From: Streptococcus devriesei DSM 19639
GTDB lineage: Bacteria; Bacillota; Bacilli; Lactobacillales; Streptococcaceae
Assembly (NCBI RefSeq): GCF_000423725.1
Contig: NZ_AUIN01000020.1
Coordinates: forward strand, 32,660 to 96,659
Length of the DNA stretch: 64,000 bases
Direction of reading: 5' to 3'
Shown: positions 1-9,052 of the stretch, in pieces
Layout: every line of letters starts with the position of its first letter
Numbering within the stretch: the stretch's first letter is position 1
Position numbers and translations under genes: made by a program
Notes under the pieces: generated by a model
Databases searched by the model: none
What the model was told of the DNA's origin: nothing
The model's input: the letters and a program-made list of their open reading frames with translations, nothing else

Positions 1-343
1 GCACTGAAACAGTGATTACCAAAAAGGCCTGCCAGAAATCTTTGCGAGGAATAACCCGTGTTTTTTTCTTCTTGGGCTTTTTGACTTTTGCTTGCTTTTC
101 TTTGGTTTTTTCCTGTTCAGTTTCTTTGTCGGGAGCAGACTCTTTTTTTGCCTTTGGTTTGGCTTCTTGAGAACTTTCCTTGTCAGCCTGAAACTGAGCT
201 CTTTTCTCAGCTATCTTTTTTTCATTTAATTTTTCTTTTTCAAGCTTTTCTTCCTGTTTTTTTCTGAGAAATTCCAGATTGCGCTGCTGCCACTCTGTTA
301 AAGGAACTTCCTGTTTTTCTGTATCTTTTTTATCTTTTGCCAT
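1..343 (-). CDS. divIB: Cell division protein DivIB/FtsQ, N-terminal part (truncated by window edge)
   Basis: Only the first 114 codons are inside the window; the gene runs off the left edge. The start ATG (341-343) shares one base with the murG stop (TAATG), so the two are translationally coupled. The visible protein is a very Lys/Glu/Gln-rich cytoplasmic tail of about 100 residues, followed by the start of a hydrophobic stretch (FWQAFLVITVSV) that would be the single membrane anchor. This layout, directly after murG, is that of streptococcal DivIB, a bitopic divisome protein acting with FtsL and DivIC. The identification rests on context plus the charged tail; the extracellular POTRA domain is not visible. 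Confidence 0.85.
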   Translation of the reverse strand, partial: MAKDKKDTEKQEVPLTEWQQRNLEFLRKKQEEKLEKEKLNEKKIAEKRAQFQADKESSQEAKPKAKKESAPDKETEQEKTKEKQAKVKKPKKKKTRVIPRKDFWQAFLVITVSV

Positions 344-1428
344 TATTTCCCTTTATTTTCAGTTTTTATATCTTTTAACAAAAGACTGTAGAAATCGTCC
401 GGAGAGGTAATCTCATTTGATGATGCCATATTCTTTTTATAAAAATCTTGATTGACCAGCAAGTTTTCGACTTTTTCAGCTAAGTGAGCCGCATCCAGAT
501 TTTCCTCAGGCAATTGCTGAGCATAACCTTTTTTTTCAAAGTAGGCAGCATTTTCCAGCTGATCCCCGCGGCTGGCTTCTTGTCCTAAGGGAACAATCAA
601 ATGCAGTTTGTTCATTGCAAGCAGCTCAAAGATGGTATTTGATCCGCCGCGTGTAACGACAACATCTGCCAAATCCATGAGAGGCTGATAGAGATCCGTT
701 ACATAATCCACCCTGTAAAGATGTGGGCTCAGGCTGTTTAACTGCTTATCACCAGAAATATTGATAATGTTATAACTTTTCAGCAGTTCAGGCGAAGCGC
801 TGATGAAGCGGTTAAAAACCTTGGCACCGGCTGATCCGCCGATAAAAAGCAGCGTTTTCAAATCAGAATCAAACTGTTCTTTGACAGCTTCAATCTGCTC
901 TGCTGTCTCCAGACTCAAGCTTTTTTTGCCAATTTTAGTGATGGCTCCGACATGCTTGGTTTTAGTCAATGTATCTGCCTGTTCAAAAGTGGTGTACATG
1001 GTCGTAGCAAATTTATAAGCAATTTTATTGGCCAGCCCCATTGATAAATCTGATTCATGAACAAAAACCGGAACCCTTAAAAACTTGGCTGCAATTACAG
1101 GCGGAACCGATACGAAGCCCCCTTTGGAGAAGAGTAACTGCGGACGGATTTTAGCAATGATGGCCAACGACTGCAAAACACCCCAGCCGACCTTAAAAGC
1201 ATCCAGCAGATTTTGCCAGGAAAAATAGCGCCGCAGCTTGCCGGTGGCAATCGAATGAAAGCTGACATCCAGACCCGACTGCTCAATCTGTTCGTGCTCA
1301 ATCCCATGCTTGTCACCAATATAGTGGACTTCCCAGCCGTCCTTTAGAAATCGAGGGATTAAAATCAAATTGAGAGTAACATGGCCGACAGTGCCGCCGC
1401 CTGTAAAGACAATTTTCTTTTTTGCCAT
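343..1428 (-). CDS. murG: UDP-N-acetylglucosamine transferase MurG
   Basis: Glycosyltransferase (GT28) that adds GlcNAc to lipid I to make lipid II on the inner membrane face. At 361 aa it has the usual length. Visible motifs are the N-terminal glycine loop GGGTVGH (residues 10-16), SKGGFVSVP (101-109), HESD with the following helix (124-135), GGSAGA (197-202) and the nucleotide-sugar site [10 protein letters not shown] (259-268). It sits 2 bp downstream of murD and overlaps divIB by one base, so murD-murG-divIB is one transcription unit of the division/cell-wall cluster. Confidence 0.97.
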   Translation of the reverse strand: MAKKKIVFTGGGTVGHVTLNLILIPRFLKDGWEVHYIGDKHGIEHEQIEQSGLDVSFHSIATGKLRRYFSWQNLLDAFKVGWGVLQSLAIIAKIRPQLLFSKGGFVSVPPVIAAKFLRVPVFVHESDLSMGLANKIAYKFATTMYTTFEQADTLTKTKHVGAITKIGKKSLSLETAEQIEAVKEQFDSDLKTLLFIGGSAGAKVFNRFISASPELLKSYNIINISGDKQLNSLSPHLYRVDYVTDLYQPLMDLADVVVTRGGSNTIFELLAMNKLHLIVPLGQEASRGDQLENAAYFEKKGYAQQLPEENLDAAHLAEKVENLLVNQDFYKKNMASSNEITSPDDFYSLLLKDIKTENKGK

Positions 1429-1430
1429 GT

Positions 1431-2786
1431 TTACTCTCCCTTGATCGCTTCAAAGGCTGCGATAAATTCATCTCCGCGCACTTCAAAATTTTTATACATA
1501 TCCCAGCTGGCATTAGCCGGGCTCAAAAGGATGACATCGCCGCTCTCGGCATTTTCAAAAGCAAGCTTAGCAGCCTCAGCAACATCTCTAGCATCCAGAT
1601 AAGATACTTTTGCCTTATCTGCAGCACGCTTAACCCGGGGAGCCGATTCTCCCAGAATAATCATTTTTTTCAGCCCTGCAAGATCCGGCACAAGGTCATC
1701 AAATTCATTGCCGCGGTCAAGACCGCCTGCAATCAGGATGACTTTCTTATTATCAAAGCCTGACAGAGCTTTTTGAGTTGCTAATATGTTAGTTGATTTA
1801 CTGTCATTGTAAAATTTAACGTCATTGACTTCACCCAAATATTGCAGACGGTGCTTAACACCGCCAAAATGAGCCAAAGTTTCTCTGATGGCTTCATCTG
1901 ACACACCGGACAATTTAGCCACAGCGATTGCTGCCAAAGCATTTTCAACATTATGGCTGCCCGGAACACCGAGCTCATCTGCTTTCATGACGGCCTGTCC
2001 CTTAAAACAAAGCATTCCGTCCTCTAAATAAGCACCATCAACTTTTTTCTCTGTTGAAAAAGGAACAACCGTAGCCTTAGTTTGTGCCGCCAGATCCTCA
2101 GCAAGTTTCTGATTGAAATTAAGAATGATAACATCATCTGCAGTCATATTCTTTTGGATATTCCACTTGGCCTCAACATAATTCTCAAAGGAACCGTGGT
2201 AGTCAATGTGCGTTGGCATCAGATTAGTAATCACAGCAAGATGCGGATGAAAATCTTCCGTTCCCATTAACTGAAAAGAGGATAATTCCATAACCAAAGT
2301 GTCTGCAGTAACTGCCGACTGTGCCACTTCACTGGCCGGATAGCCAATATTCCCTGATAAAAGCGCCGAATGACCGCCGTGATTTAAGACCTCTGCAATC
2401 ATGGTTGTCGTCGTTGTCTTGCCGTTAGAACCTGTAATGCCAATAATAGGCGCTTCAGAAACCAAATAGGCCAGTTCAACCTCTGTAATGACAGGAATAT
2501 TTTTCTCCAATGCCCTGACAACCATAGGATTGGTATAAGGAATTCCCGGATTTTTAACCATATAAGCAAATTCCTCATCCAGAAGTTCCAAAGGATGGCT
2601 GCCGCAAATGACCTTGATGCCTTCTTCCAAGAGTGCCTGCGCAGAAGGATTTTCATCAAAAGGTTTGCCATCATTGACGGTTACAATGGCCCCCAGTTTT
2701 GCCAAGAGGCGGGCAGCTGCTTGGCCCGATCGTGCTAAACCCAGCACCAAGACTTTTTTATTTTCAAATTTTTTAACTTGTTTCAT
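1431..2786 (-). CDS. murD: UDP-N-acetylmuramoylalanine--D-glutamate ligase MurD
   Basis: ATP-dependent cytoplasmic ligase adding D-Glu to UDP-MurNAc-L-Ala. The frame is open further upstream, to 2873, but the extra 29 residues do not look like MurD. I chose the ATG at 2786, which gives 451 aa and a normal N-terminus ([12 protein letters not shown]). A GAGAAAG stretch lies about 14 bases upstream, so the ribosome site is weak. The P-loop [10 protein letters not shown] is at about residues 116-125, and the C-terminal part has FGGVKHRLQ and YNDSKSTN, typical of Mur ligases. It is followed after 2 bp by murG. Confidence 0.96.
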   Translation of the reverse strand: MKQVKKFENKKVLVLGLARSGQAAARLLAKLGAIVTVNDGKPFDENPSAQALLEEGIKVICGSHPLELLDEEFAYMVKNPGIPYTNPMVVRALEKNIPVITEVELAYLVSEAPIIGITGSNGKTTTTTMIAEVLNHGGHSALLSGNIGYPASEVAQSAVTADTLVMELSSFQLMGTEDFHPHLAVITNLMPTHIDYHGSFENYVEAKWNIQKNMTADDVIILNFNQKLAEDLAAQTKATVVPFSTEKKVDGAYLEDGMLCFKGQAVMKADELGVPGSHNVENALAAIAVAKLSGVSDEAIRETLAHFGGVKHRLQYLGEVNDVKFYNDSKSTNILATQKALSGFDNKKVILIAGGLDRGNEFDDLVPDLAGLKKMIILGESAPRVKRAADKAKVSYLDARDVAEAAKLAFENAESGDVILLSPANASWDMYKNFEVRGDEFIAAFEAIKGE

Positions 2787-2956
2787 TTTGATAATTCTGA
2801 CTTTCTCATTAACTATATACTCTAATATTTTACCCTGAATAGACGACTTTTTCAAGATTTTAAAGTAAGACAAAGACTTTCTTTCTCACCACAGAAGCAA
2901 GAAGATAACGTTCGGCACACAGCAGTTCATTTAACGATTAGCTAAACATAGCTAAA

Positions 2957-3383
2957 AAACCGGAACAAAAGTTCCGGTTTCAGACTGAAGAAAAAGTCTA
3001 TTTTCTCAAAACGTAATATTTTGTTATGATACTTTCCTTAGGTAGCACGGACGGCAAAACCAAACGCCAAGGCTATAGCTCTTGACTAGGTTTTGCATTA
3101 GATTGCCGTTAGAAATAGTATCGATTTCTAACGGCAATCGTCATAGCGACTTCCTTCGGAATTCCATACCTAGATTTTGAGCCTAGGTCTCAAAATCTCC
3201 GAGAGGCAGAAACTCAATGTTTCTGCCTCTTTTGCTACATCAGGAAGTATCAGATTAGGCTTCGCTCATTTCTATATCATCTTACAAAAACGAAAAGTGA
3301 TACTATTCTATGATGAAACTTTAGAGAGAATTTAGTTTTGGGAATTTGTCTACAACCTGAGACCGGAACTTTGTTCCGGTCTC
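2957..3383. repeat. Composite intergenic repeat block 1 (between murD and DUF3165 gene)
   Basis: This fills most of the 603-bp gap 2787-3389. It is bounded by two related hairpins: 2957-2980 (AAACCGGAAC/GTTCCGGTTT) and 3359-3383 (GAGACCGGAAC/GTTCCGGTCTC). Inside is a core, 3032-3231, that starts CTTTCCTTAGGT and holds the palindromic stretch GACTTCCTTCGGAATTCC, a hairpin at 3174-3198 and a strong terminator-like hairpin at 3203-3231 (AGAGGCAGAAAC/GTTTCTGCCTCT). An extra segment of about 85 bp with a 16-bp-stem hairpin (3101-3139) is inserted in this copy only. The core is shared, inverted, with the block at 5625-5930. No coding frame is supported here. The outer hairpins probably terminate neighbouring transcripts. 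Confidence 0.8.
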
Positions 3384-3389
3384 AACATT

Positions 3390-3653
3390 TTAGTTATGAT
3401 TTTTTTTACTTTTAGGTCTGGTCGTTAGCTGCAGTACATCTTTTAAGGCACAATAGCCGACAGCAAGCATCCCTATACCGACAAAGATTTCGGGAGGTGA
3501 CTGCATAATCTTGATAAAAGTCATTCCGGCCAGCACCATTAAAAAGGCCACAATAGCTACCACAGAAATCATATTCATGGTATTTTTGACCGTCTTAGGA
3601 GCGATAAAAATGTAATACATTACAAGCAGTATTGCGATGATAGCATAAAACAT
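3390..3653 (-). CDS. DUF3165 family small membrane protein
   Basis: An 87-aa protein with two to three hydrophobic segments (about residues 2-17, 28-50 and 57-72) and a basic tail ending KSKKNHN, so a small integral membrane protein. It lies 29 bp downstream of typA on the same strand, and I recall the family beside typA in other streptococci. No catalytic motif is visible and the function is unknown. It is probably co-transcribed with typA and terminated by the hairpin at 3359-3383. Confidence 0.8.
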   Translation of the reverse strand: MFYAIIAILLVMYYIFIAPKTVKNTMNMISVVAIVAFLMVLAGMTFIKIMQSPPEIFVGIGMLAVGYCALKDVLQLTTRPKSKKNHN

Positions 3654-3682
3654 TTTTTCTCCCTTCTCTCTGACTGAGTATT

Positions 3683-5527
3683 TTAATCTTCAGCAGATTT
3701 TTTCTTTTTAGCAGCCTTGGCCCGTGCATTCTTATCCAGGATTTGCTTGCGCAGACGGATAGACTCAGGCGTCACTTCCATGTATTCATCATCATTGAGG
3801 AACTCAAGCGACTCTTCAAGTGTCAGAATGCGCGGTGTTTTAATAACAGCTGTCTGATCCTTGGTAGCCGAGCGGACATTAGTCATCTGCTTAGCCTTGG
3901 TAATGTTTACCGTCAAATCATTCTCGCGTGAATTTTCACCGATAATCATGCCTTCATACACTTCTGTCCCCGGATTAACAAAGATTGTTCCGCGTTCTTC
4001 AATGGACATGATCGAGTAAGTTGTCGCTTTTCCTGTATCAATAGAGACAAGAGCACCGCGGTGGCGGCCGCCGATTTCAGCATTGATAACCGGTAAGTAC
4101 TTGTCAAAGGTATGGTTCATAATCCCGTAACCGCGTGTCATTGACAAAAACTCTGTCGGATAACCGATAAGTCCGCGTGCCGGCGCCAAAAAGATCAAGC
4201 GGGTCTGACCGTTGCCGGTTGACTGCATATCAAGCATTTCACCTTTACGTTCTGACAGTGACTGGATAACTGCACCTTGATATTCTTCCGGCGTATCAAT
4301 CTGAACACGTTCAAAGGGTTCCATTTTCACACCGTCAATTTCTTTAATGATAACTTCAGGACGCGATACCTGCAGCTCATAGCCTTCACGGCGCATAGTC
4401 TCAATAAGAATTGACAAATGCAATTCGCCGCGTCCTGATACCGTCCATTTATCAGGGGAATCCGTTGCCTCAACACGAAGCGAAACATCAGTCTGCAGCT
4501 CAGCTAACAGCCGTTCTTCAACTTTGCGGGATGTGACAAATTTACCTTCACGTCCTGCAAAGGGCGAATTGTTTGCCAAGAAAGTCATCTGCAGTGTCGG
4601 CTCGTCAATATGAAGAATTGGCAGTGGCTCAACGGCATCAGTCGGTGTAATCGTTTCGCCGACAAAGATATCTTCCATACCCGAAACTGCAATCAAGTCA
4701 CCAGCTTTGGCTTCGTTGATTTCACGGCGTTCAAGCCCGAAGAAACCAAAAAGTTTTGTTACACGGAAGTTCTTAGTAGTTCCGTCAAGTTTTGAAAGGG
4801 TAACCTGATCACCCACTTTTACTGTTCCGCGGAAAACACGGCCAATACCGATACGTCCGACAAAATCATTGTAATCAAGAAGGGATACTTGAAACTGTAA
4901 CGGCTCGTCTGAATTGTCAATCGGCGCTGGAATATGGTCAATAATCGTATCAAAAATCGGCGCCATTGTATGCTCTTGCTCAGCCGGGTCATCTGAAAGA
5001 GATGAAGTTCCGTTAATCGCTGATGCATATACAACCGGGAATTCCAGCTGATCATCGTCTGCTCCCAGCTCAATGAAAAGCTCCAGCACCTCGTCAACAA
5101 CTTCTTCAGGACGGGCAGACGGCTTATCAATCTTATTGACAACAACGATCGGTACCAAATTCTGCTCCAGGGCCTTCTTCAAAACGAAACGGGTCTGCGG
5201 CATTGTTCCTTCATAGGCATCAACAACCAAAACAACACCATCAACCATTTTCATGATACGCTCAACTTCACCGCCGAAATCCGCGTGTCCCGGTGTATCC
5301 ATGATATTGATGCGTGTTCCGTTATAAGCAACAGCTGTATTTTTAGCCAGAATGGTGATTCCGCGTTCCTTTTCAAGATCGTTAGAATCCATAGCCCGCT
5401 CTTCCAGCTGCTTATGTTCATCAAGTGTATGCGATTGCTTCAAAAGCTCATCTACAAGCGTTGTTTTCCCATGGTCAACGTGGGCAATAATAGCAACATT
5501 TCTAATATCTTCTCTAAATTTTGTCAT
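3683..5527 (-). CDS. typA: Ribosome-associated GTPase TypA/BipA
   Basis: Translational GTPase of the EF-G superfamily that binds 70S ribosomes and assists 50S assembly and stress adaptation. At 614 aa it is full length. The P-loop [10 protein letters not shown] is at residues 15-24, the switch region carries RGITI, then DTPGHADF and NKID follow. The C-terminal part has the EF-G-like domains III/V and the BipA-specific tail, ending in a basic KAAKKKK run. The upstream region has an extended -10, TGCTATAAT, at 5563-5571 on the minus strand, and a cre-like TGTAAACGTTTGAA at 5602-5615. The latter may be fortuitous. Confidence 0.97.
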   Translation of the reverse strand: MTKFREDIRNVAIIAHVDHGKTTLVDELLKQSHTLDEHKQLEERAMDSNDLEKERGITILAKNTAVAYNGTRINIMDTPGHADFGGEVERIMKMVDGVVLVVDAYEGTMPQTRFVLKKALEQNLVPIVVVNKIDKPSARPEEVVDEVLELFIELGADDDQLEFPVVYASAINGTSSLSDDPAEQEHTMAPIFDTIIDHIPAPIDNSDEPLQFQVSLLDYNDFVGRIGIGRVFRGTVKVGDQVTLSKLDGTTKNFRVTKLFGFFGLERREINEAKAGDLIAVSGMEDIFVGETITPTDAVEPLPILHIDEPTLQMTFLANNSPFAGREGKFVTSRKVEERLLAELQTDVSLRVEATDSPDKWTVSGRGELHLSILIETMRREGYELQVSRPEVIIKEIDGVKMEPFERVQIDTPEEYQGAVIQSLSERKGEMLDMQSTGNGQTRLIFLAPARGLIGYPTEFLSMTRGYGIMNHTFDKYLPVINAEIGGRHRGALVSIDTGKATTYSIMSIEERGTIFVNPGTEVYEGMIIGENSRENDLTVNITKAKQMTNVRSATKDQTAVIKTPRILTLEESLEFLNDDEYMEVTPESIRLRKQILDKNARAKAAKKKKSAED

Positions 5528-5624
5528 GATTCCTCTTACAATTATTTTATTTCAACTTACCAATTATAGCACAATTTTTAAAAAAAATCGCAGGAAAGAT
5601 GACTGTAAACGTTTGAAATAAGAA

Positions 5625-5930
5625 AAAACATGCCTAAAAGCATGTTTCAACTTGAAGATAAATCTATTTTTTCTATACATATATGTTTTGAAGTTCTAAA
5701 AACGCCAATTTAAATAGCATCTATCTGCGAGCGGAGCGAGCTCTAACCGAGACTTTCCGCCGTGATAAAAGTGCCTGAAACCTGAAGTTTCTGGCACTCG
5801 GAAGATTTGAGACCTTAGGCTCAAATCTTAGGTATGGAATTCCGAAGGAAGTCGCTACCGTCCGTATCACCTAAGGAAAGTCTTAGAAAAGACTTTGTCT
5901 ACACTCTGAAACATGTCTAAAAGCATGTTT
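5625..5930. repeat. Composite intergenic repeat block 2 (inverted copy, between typA and rhodanese gene)
   Basis: This occupies most of the 428-bp gap 5528-5955. It is bounded by two nearly identical hairpins, 5625-5646 and 5909-5930 (AAACATGC-CTAAAA-GCATGTTT and its one-base variant). The core, about 5770-5880, is the reverse complement of the core of block 1: a hairpin AGTGCCTGAAAC/GTTTCTGGCACT, then the arms around AGATTTGAGACCTTAGGCTCAAATCT, then GGAATTCCGAAGGAAGTCGC and ACCTAAGGAAAG. It lacks the roughly 85-bp insert of block 1. On their inner sides all four boundary hairpins carry versions of CAGAxTGxAGACAAA. No gene is seen. Confidence 0.8.
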
Positions 5931-5955
5931 GATATTGTATAAAACCGTAAAGAAA

Positions 5956-6345
5956 TTACCCTTGTTCTTTCACTTTTCCATTCCAGTAGTCAAGACCATT
6001 TTTTAAAACATAAAGATCCTTGTAACCTGCTTTTCTGAGCGTTAAAACGGCACGGGCAACCAGCTGTCCGCGAGTATTGTCGTAGAGCAGAACCGGTTTG
6101 TCCTTGCGCAGAGCCGATACAGACTCTTTAAATTGCTCAGACGGCAGATTGCGCGCTCCTAAAATATGCTTGCGGCGAAATTCACTTGGAGAGCGCAAAT
6201 CGATAACCTGAGCTCTTCTCATCATACTTTCAAACTCCGCATTGGGAATATACTTAGCCGCACGGCGAACACGGATATAGTTCCAGGCAAAGAAAGCAAG
6301 AAAGGCAAAAACAATAATCCATAAAATAATCGTTATAGCTGACAT
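5956..6345 (-). CDS. Membrane-anchored rhodanese-like protein lacking the catalytic cysteine
   Basis: A 129-aa protein with an N-terminal membrane helix (about residues 3-22) and a cytoplasmic rhodanese fold: VIDLRSPSEFRRKHILGARNLP, then VLLYDNTRGQLVARA, then a C-terminal YVLKNGLDYW. In active rhodaneses the loop after VLLY starts with Cys; here it starts with Asp (YDNTRG). It is therefore unlikely to be a sulfurtransferase and may be a binding module. It follows glk by 9 bp and is co-transcribed with it, an arrangement I recall from other streptococci. Confidence 0.88.
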   Translation of the reverse strand: MSAITIILWIIVFAFLAFFAWNYIRVRRAAKYIPNAEFESMMRRAQVIDLRSPSEFRRKHILGARNLPSEQFKESVSALRKDKPVLLYDNTRGQLVARAVLTLRKAGYKDLYVLKNGLDYWNGKVKEQG

Positions 6346-6354
6346 ATGACTCCT

Positions 6355-7326
6355 TTATTCCTCAATAAACTGACGGGCAAGACTGGCTGCTCCGATGATA
6401 CCGGCATCATTTCCCAGTTCTGCAATTTTAATTTTAGTGGATTTTTTGACTTGCGGAAAGACAAATTTTTGGAAATAATTTTCAATGCGTGAGCGCAAAA
6501 ATTCACCGGCTGCAGACACACCGCCGCCAACAATAACAGAATCAGGATTCAAAATATTACTGATATTGGCCGTTGCAAGACCTAAATAAAATCCGACCTT
6601 TTCAACGACAGAATCGGCAAATTTATCACCGGCTGCCGCTGCAGTGAAAATATCCTTGCTTGTCACACTATCACCGTTATCAATGGCCGCTTTAATGCTT
6701 GATGTACCCTCATAACTCTCTGCCATCAGCCGTCCCAAACGGACAACTCCTGTTGCTGAAGCAACTGTTTCAAGACAGCCTTTATTTCCGCAGGTACACT
6801 CAAATCCCCCATCCGGCTCAACAATAATGTGCCCGATTTCTCCGCCGGCTCCGGCAACACCATGGATAAGATTGCCATCAGCAATGATACCGCCGCCAAC
6901 ACCTGTTCCTAAAGTCACAAAAACAACATCTGGATTATTGTCACCGGCACCGACCCAGCGTTCGCCCAAAGCAGCAACATTGGCGTCATTATCAATGGCA
7001 AAAGGAATGCCCAGCTCTGCTTCAATAGCTGCTCCGACTTCTTGTGTTTCAGCCCAATTCAGGTTAAAAGCTCCTGTAACAGTCTTTTGAGCACGGTCCA
7101 CTGCTCCCGGCGATCCCATACCGATACCTGCAAAATCGTCTTTGGACAATCCATAAAGGTCTAAACGATGTTTGATAGATGCAATAATGTCGGGAACGAT
7201 ATGTTTGCCGTCTTCTAAAATATTGGTTTCAATAGCCCATTTTTCCTGCACTTGACCATCCAAGGTCAGAATCCCAAATTTGACACTTGTGCCACCGAGG
7301 TCAATACCTAAAAGCTTTTTACTCAT
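6355..7326 (-). CDS. glk: ROK-family glucokinase
   Basis: Phosphorylates cytosolic glucose to glucose-6-phosphate, feeding glycolysis and supporting carbon-catabolite signalling. At 323 aa it has the normal length. The N-terminal ATP-binding DLGGTSVKFG is at about residues 9-18, the ROK signature region holds GTGVGGGIIADG followed by the zinc-site cluster EIGHIIVEPDGGFECTCGNKGCLE, and there is a C-terminal GGGVSAAG. The zinc cysteines and histidine are intact. The start overlaps the yqgQ stop by 8 bases, giving the unit yqgQ-glk-rhodanese, preceded by a cre-like site. Confidence 0.97.
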   Translation of the reverse strand: MSKKLLGIDLGGTSVKFGILTLDGQVQEKWAIETNILEDGKHIVPDIIASIKHRLDLYGLSKDDFAGIGMGSPGAVDRAQKTVTGAFNLNWAETQEVGAAIEAELGIPFAIDNDANVAALGERWVGAGDNNPDVVFVTLGTGVGGGIIADGNLIHGVAGAGGEIGHIIVEPDGGFECTCGNKGCLETVASATGVVRLGRLMAESYEGTSSIKAAIDNGDSVTSKDIFTAAAAGDKFADSVVEKVGFYLGLATANISNILNPDSVIVGGGVSAAGEFLRSRIENYFQKFVFPQVKKSTKIKIAELGNDAGIIGAASLARQFIEE

Positions 7327-7525
7327 TTTCTTTTTCCTTTTCTATTCTGTGCTCTCTGCGCAAAATTAATTCAGCTTGTAAGTAGTCATTTTTTGAAATC
7401 AGCCCGTTTTCATAGAGCCTCTCCAGCTCAATTTTCATCATTTCGATGTCGTAAAGCCGCTTGCCCAAATAAACATAAATACCAAACTGTTTTAACAGCT
7501 GCTGCACATCATATAATGTTTTCAT
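7319..7525 (-). CDS. YqgQ family protein (DUF910)
   Basis: A 68-aa, helical, charged protein (MKTLYDVQQLLKQF..., ERLYENGLISKNDYLQAELILRREH). The family is usually found immediately upstream of glucokinase in Firmicutes, as here, with an 8-base overlap into glk. Its role is unknown; genetic linkage suggests a link to glucokinase. The ribosome site is weak (GAGAG just before ATG). Promoter elements lie directly upstream at 7533-7561. Confidence 0.88.
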   Translation of the reverse strand: MKTLYDVQQLLKQFGIYVYLGKRLYDIEMMKIELERLYENGLISKNDYLQAELILRREHRIEKEKENE

Positions 7526-7532
7526 CTCTCAA

Positions 7533-7583
7533 ATTTTACCAAAAAAAGGCCGTTTTTTCAATATATTTTTGCAAACGTTTGCC
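7533..7583 (-). promoter_or_regulatory. yqgQ-glk promoter with cre-like CcpA site
   Basis: Read on the minus strand there is a -35 TTGAAA (7556-7561), a 17-bp spacer and a -10 TAAAAT (7533-7538). Just upstream of the -35 is GGCAAACGTTTGCA (7570-7583), a near-palindromic match to the CcpA operator consensus. Its position upstream of the -35 would suit CcpA activation rather than roadblock repression; this is inferred from position only. Confidence 0.65.
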
Positions 7584-7595
7584 TCTTTGCATAAG

Positions 7596-7630
7596 CAAAA
7601 ACCTGAGACATAAATCTCAGGTTCTTTTTT
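7596..7630 (-). terminator. Bidirectional terminator downstream of dpr
   Basis: Stem AACCTGAGA/TCTCAGGTT with a 6-base loop (7600-7622), with A-run and T-run on either side, so it can terminate in both directions. It closes the dpr transcript. Confidence 0.75.
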
Positions 7631-7668
7631 GTGCGGGAATAGCTGTGCAACGCATTCAGATTATCGAC

Positions 7669-8202
7669 TTAAAGTCCCGGTGCTTGTCCCAGTTCAGCCT
7701 GCAGCATCCAGATTGTTTTTTGTGCTTCAGTTTGAGCAGCAGTAAAAATATCGTTAGAAACAGCGTCTCCTTCTTCATCGGTCACATCAAGACCCACTTG
7801 GTAAAGATTGGACAGATAGCTGTAAACTTCTACGAGCCGGCTCAAATGATCAGCCATTGATTTATCCCAGCTTCCTACTGTTTCTTCCAGCTTAGAATTT
7901 TCATCAAATTCCTTTAAAGTTGAAAACGGACTGCCGCCAATGGTAATCAAGCGTTCGCTGATTTCATCCAGATGTCCGTTTAAGCCATCCATCAATTCGT
8001 CCATTTTAGGGTGAAGGTAAAGAAAACCAGCTCCGCGCATGTACCAGTGCACTTGATGAACAATAGAAGCTGCTTTTGACAAATCAGCTACCGCCTGATT
8101 GAGTACAGCCTTTGTTTTTTCCTTGCCTGATGGGTCTTTCTGTTCTACTTGATGTGTAATAGACGCATAGATGTTTTCCACGCGTGTGTCTGTTTTAGTC
8201 AT
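7669..8202 (-). CDS. dpr: Dps-like peroxide resistance protein Dpr
   Basis: Ferritin-like mini-ferritin that stores iron as a dodecamer and so prevents Fenton chemistry, the key peroxide-tolerance factor of catalase-negative streptococci. It is 177 aa. The inter-subunit ferroxidase ligands can be placed by spacing: His52, His64, Asp79 and Glu83 match the His31/His43/Asp58/Glu62 pattern of Dps. A strong AGGAGG ribosome site precedes ATG 8202. It is monocistronic, with a promoter containing a PerR box and a terminator at 7596-7630. Confidence 0.96.
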   Translation of the reverse strand: MTKTDTRVENIYASITHQVEQKDPSGKEKTKAVLNQAVADLSKAASIVHQVHWYMRGAGFLYLHPKMDELMDGLNGHLDEISERLITIGGSPFSTLKEFDENSKLEETVGSWDKSMADHLSRLVEVYSYLSNLYQVGLDVTDEEGDAVSNDIFTAAQTEAQKTIWMLQAELGQAPGL

Positions 8203-8240
8203 AGTAAGTCCTCCTTGTAGCTTATTTCATTGACACCTCT

Positions 8241-8269
8241 ATTTTAGAACGATTCTAATTAAAAAACAA
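8241..8269 (-). promoter_or_regulatory. dpr promoter with PerR box in the spacer
   Basis: On the minus strand: -35 TTGTTT (8264-8269), 17-bp spacer, -10 TAAAAT (8241-8246). The dyad TTAGAACGATTCTAA (8244-8258) lies between and onto the -10. It matches the streptococcal PerR/Fur-type box TTAGAATnATTCTAA at all but one position. This predicts peroxide- and metal-responsive repression of dpr by PerR. The repressor gene is not in this window. Confidence 0.8.
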
Positions 8270-8302
8270 CTATTTTGTTTCTTTTTGACGAATAATTTAG
8301 AT

Positions 8303-8962
8303 ATGAAACTCTTTTTATTTTTTAGCTTGGGCGCTTCACTAGGTTCTTTTTTGGGGCTGGTTTTTGACCGTTTCCCAGAAAAATCAATTGTCTCTCCCCG
8401 CAGCCACTGCAACAACTGTCAGAGATACTTGGCTGTGCGGGATTTGATTCCTATCTTTTCACAAGTGTTCAACAAGAGCCGCTGCCGCTTTTGCGGCTGT
8501 GTGATTCCTTTGAGATATGCCCTGACAGAATTGCTCTACGGTCTTATCGTCCTAAGTTTTGGACTTCATCTAGTAACCTTTTCACAAGTATGTTTGCTTT
8601 TGATGGGAATTCTTCTGTCACTTTATGACCTAAAAGAGCAGACCTACCCTTTTACCTTATGGTTAGGTTTTACTGTTTTGCTGCTGCTTTTCTATCCTTT
8701 AAATCTGATCAGCATCATCCTCTTTCTTTTCGGTATTTTTGCTGCCCTAAAAAATATCAATATTGGCAGCGGTGATTTCCTTTATCTGGCAACCCTGTCC
8801 TTATCACTTAGCTTTCAGGAAGTCGTCTGGCTGATTCAGCTTGCCAGTATAACAGGAATCGCTTACTGCTTTCTTTTTAAAAAACACCAAGAAAGCCTGC
8901 CTTTTGTTCCTTTTCTTTTTCTGGCTTACAGCTCTCTTATTTTGATGCCTCACGTCGTCTAG
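8303..8962 (+). CDS. Type IV prepilin peptidase (PilD/ComC family)
   Basis: Aspartic membrane protease that cleaves and N-methylates prepilin-like proteins, in streptococci the competence pseudopilus subunits. I start at ATG 8303 (219 aa), giving KLFLFFSLGASLGSFLGLVFDRFP; a TTG at 8285 is also in frame and neither has a clear ribosome site. A zinc-type cysteine tetrad (CxxC after RSH, then CRFC) lies in the first cytoplasmic loop. The first catalytic Asp is in LYDLKEQTYP and the second in GSGDF. About seven membrane segments follow. It is the only divergent gene here, back to back with dpr. Confidence 0.9.
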   Translation: MKLFLFFSLGASLGSFLGLVFDRFPEKSIVSPRSHCNNCQRYLAVRDLIPIFSQVFNKSRCRFCGCVIPLRYALTELLYGLIVLSFGLHLVTFSQVCLLLMGILLSLYDLKEQTYPFTLWLGFTVLLLLFYPLNLISIILFLFGIFAALKNINIGSGDFLYLATLSLSLSFQEVVWLIQLASITGIAYCFLFKKHQESLPFVPFLFLAYSSLILMPHVV

Positions 8963-8985
8963 GTTTATGCTGTTTTAAAACCGTA

Positions 8986-9045
8986 AAAAGCAGCGAGGCA
9001 CAGGCGCCTGTGCTTTTCTGTGACGCTTGTTTCGCTGCTTTTTTT
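8986..9045. terminator. Bidirectional terminator between prepilin peptidase and flavoprotein genes
   Basis: Stem AAAAAGCAGCGA/TCGCTGCTTTTT with an inner palindrome CACAGGCGCCTGTG. U-runs on both strands serve the convergent genes on each side. Confidence 0.8.
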
Positions 9046-9052
9046 CTGTTAA

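Noticed and set aside
2787..2873. Upstream extension of murD by 29 codons
   Set aside because: The extra residues do not resemble any MurD N-terminus; the internal ATG 2786 gives the normal length.
5602..5615. cre-like TGTAAACGTTTGAA upstream of typA
   Set aside because: It lacks the conserved C near the 3' end and lies upstream of an extended -10 promoter without other support; kept only as a remark under typA.
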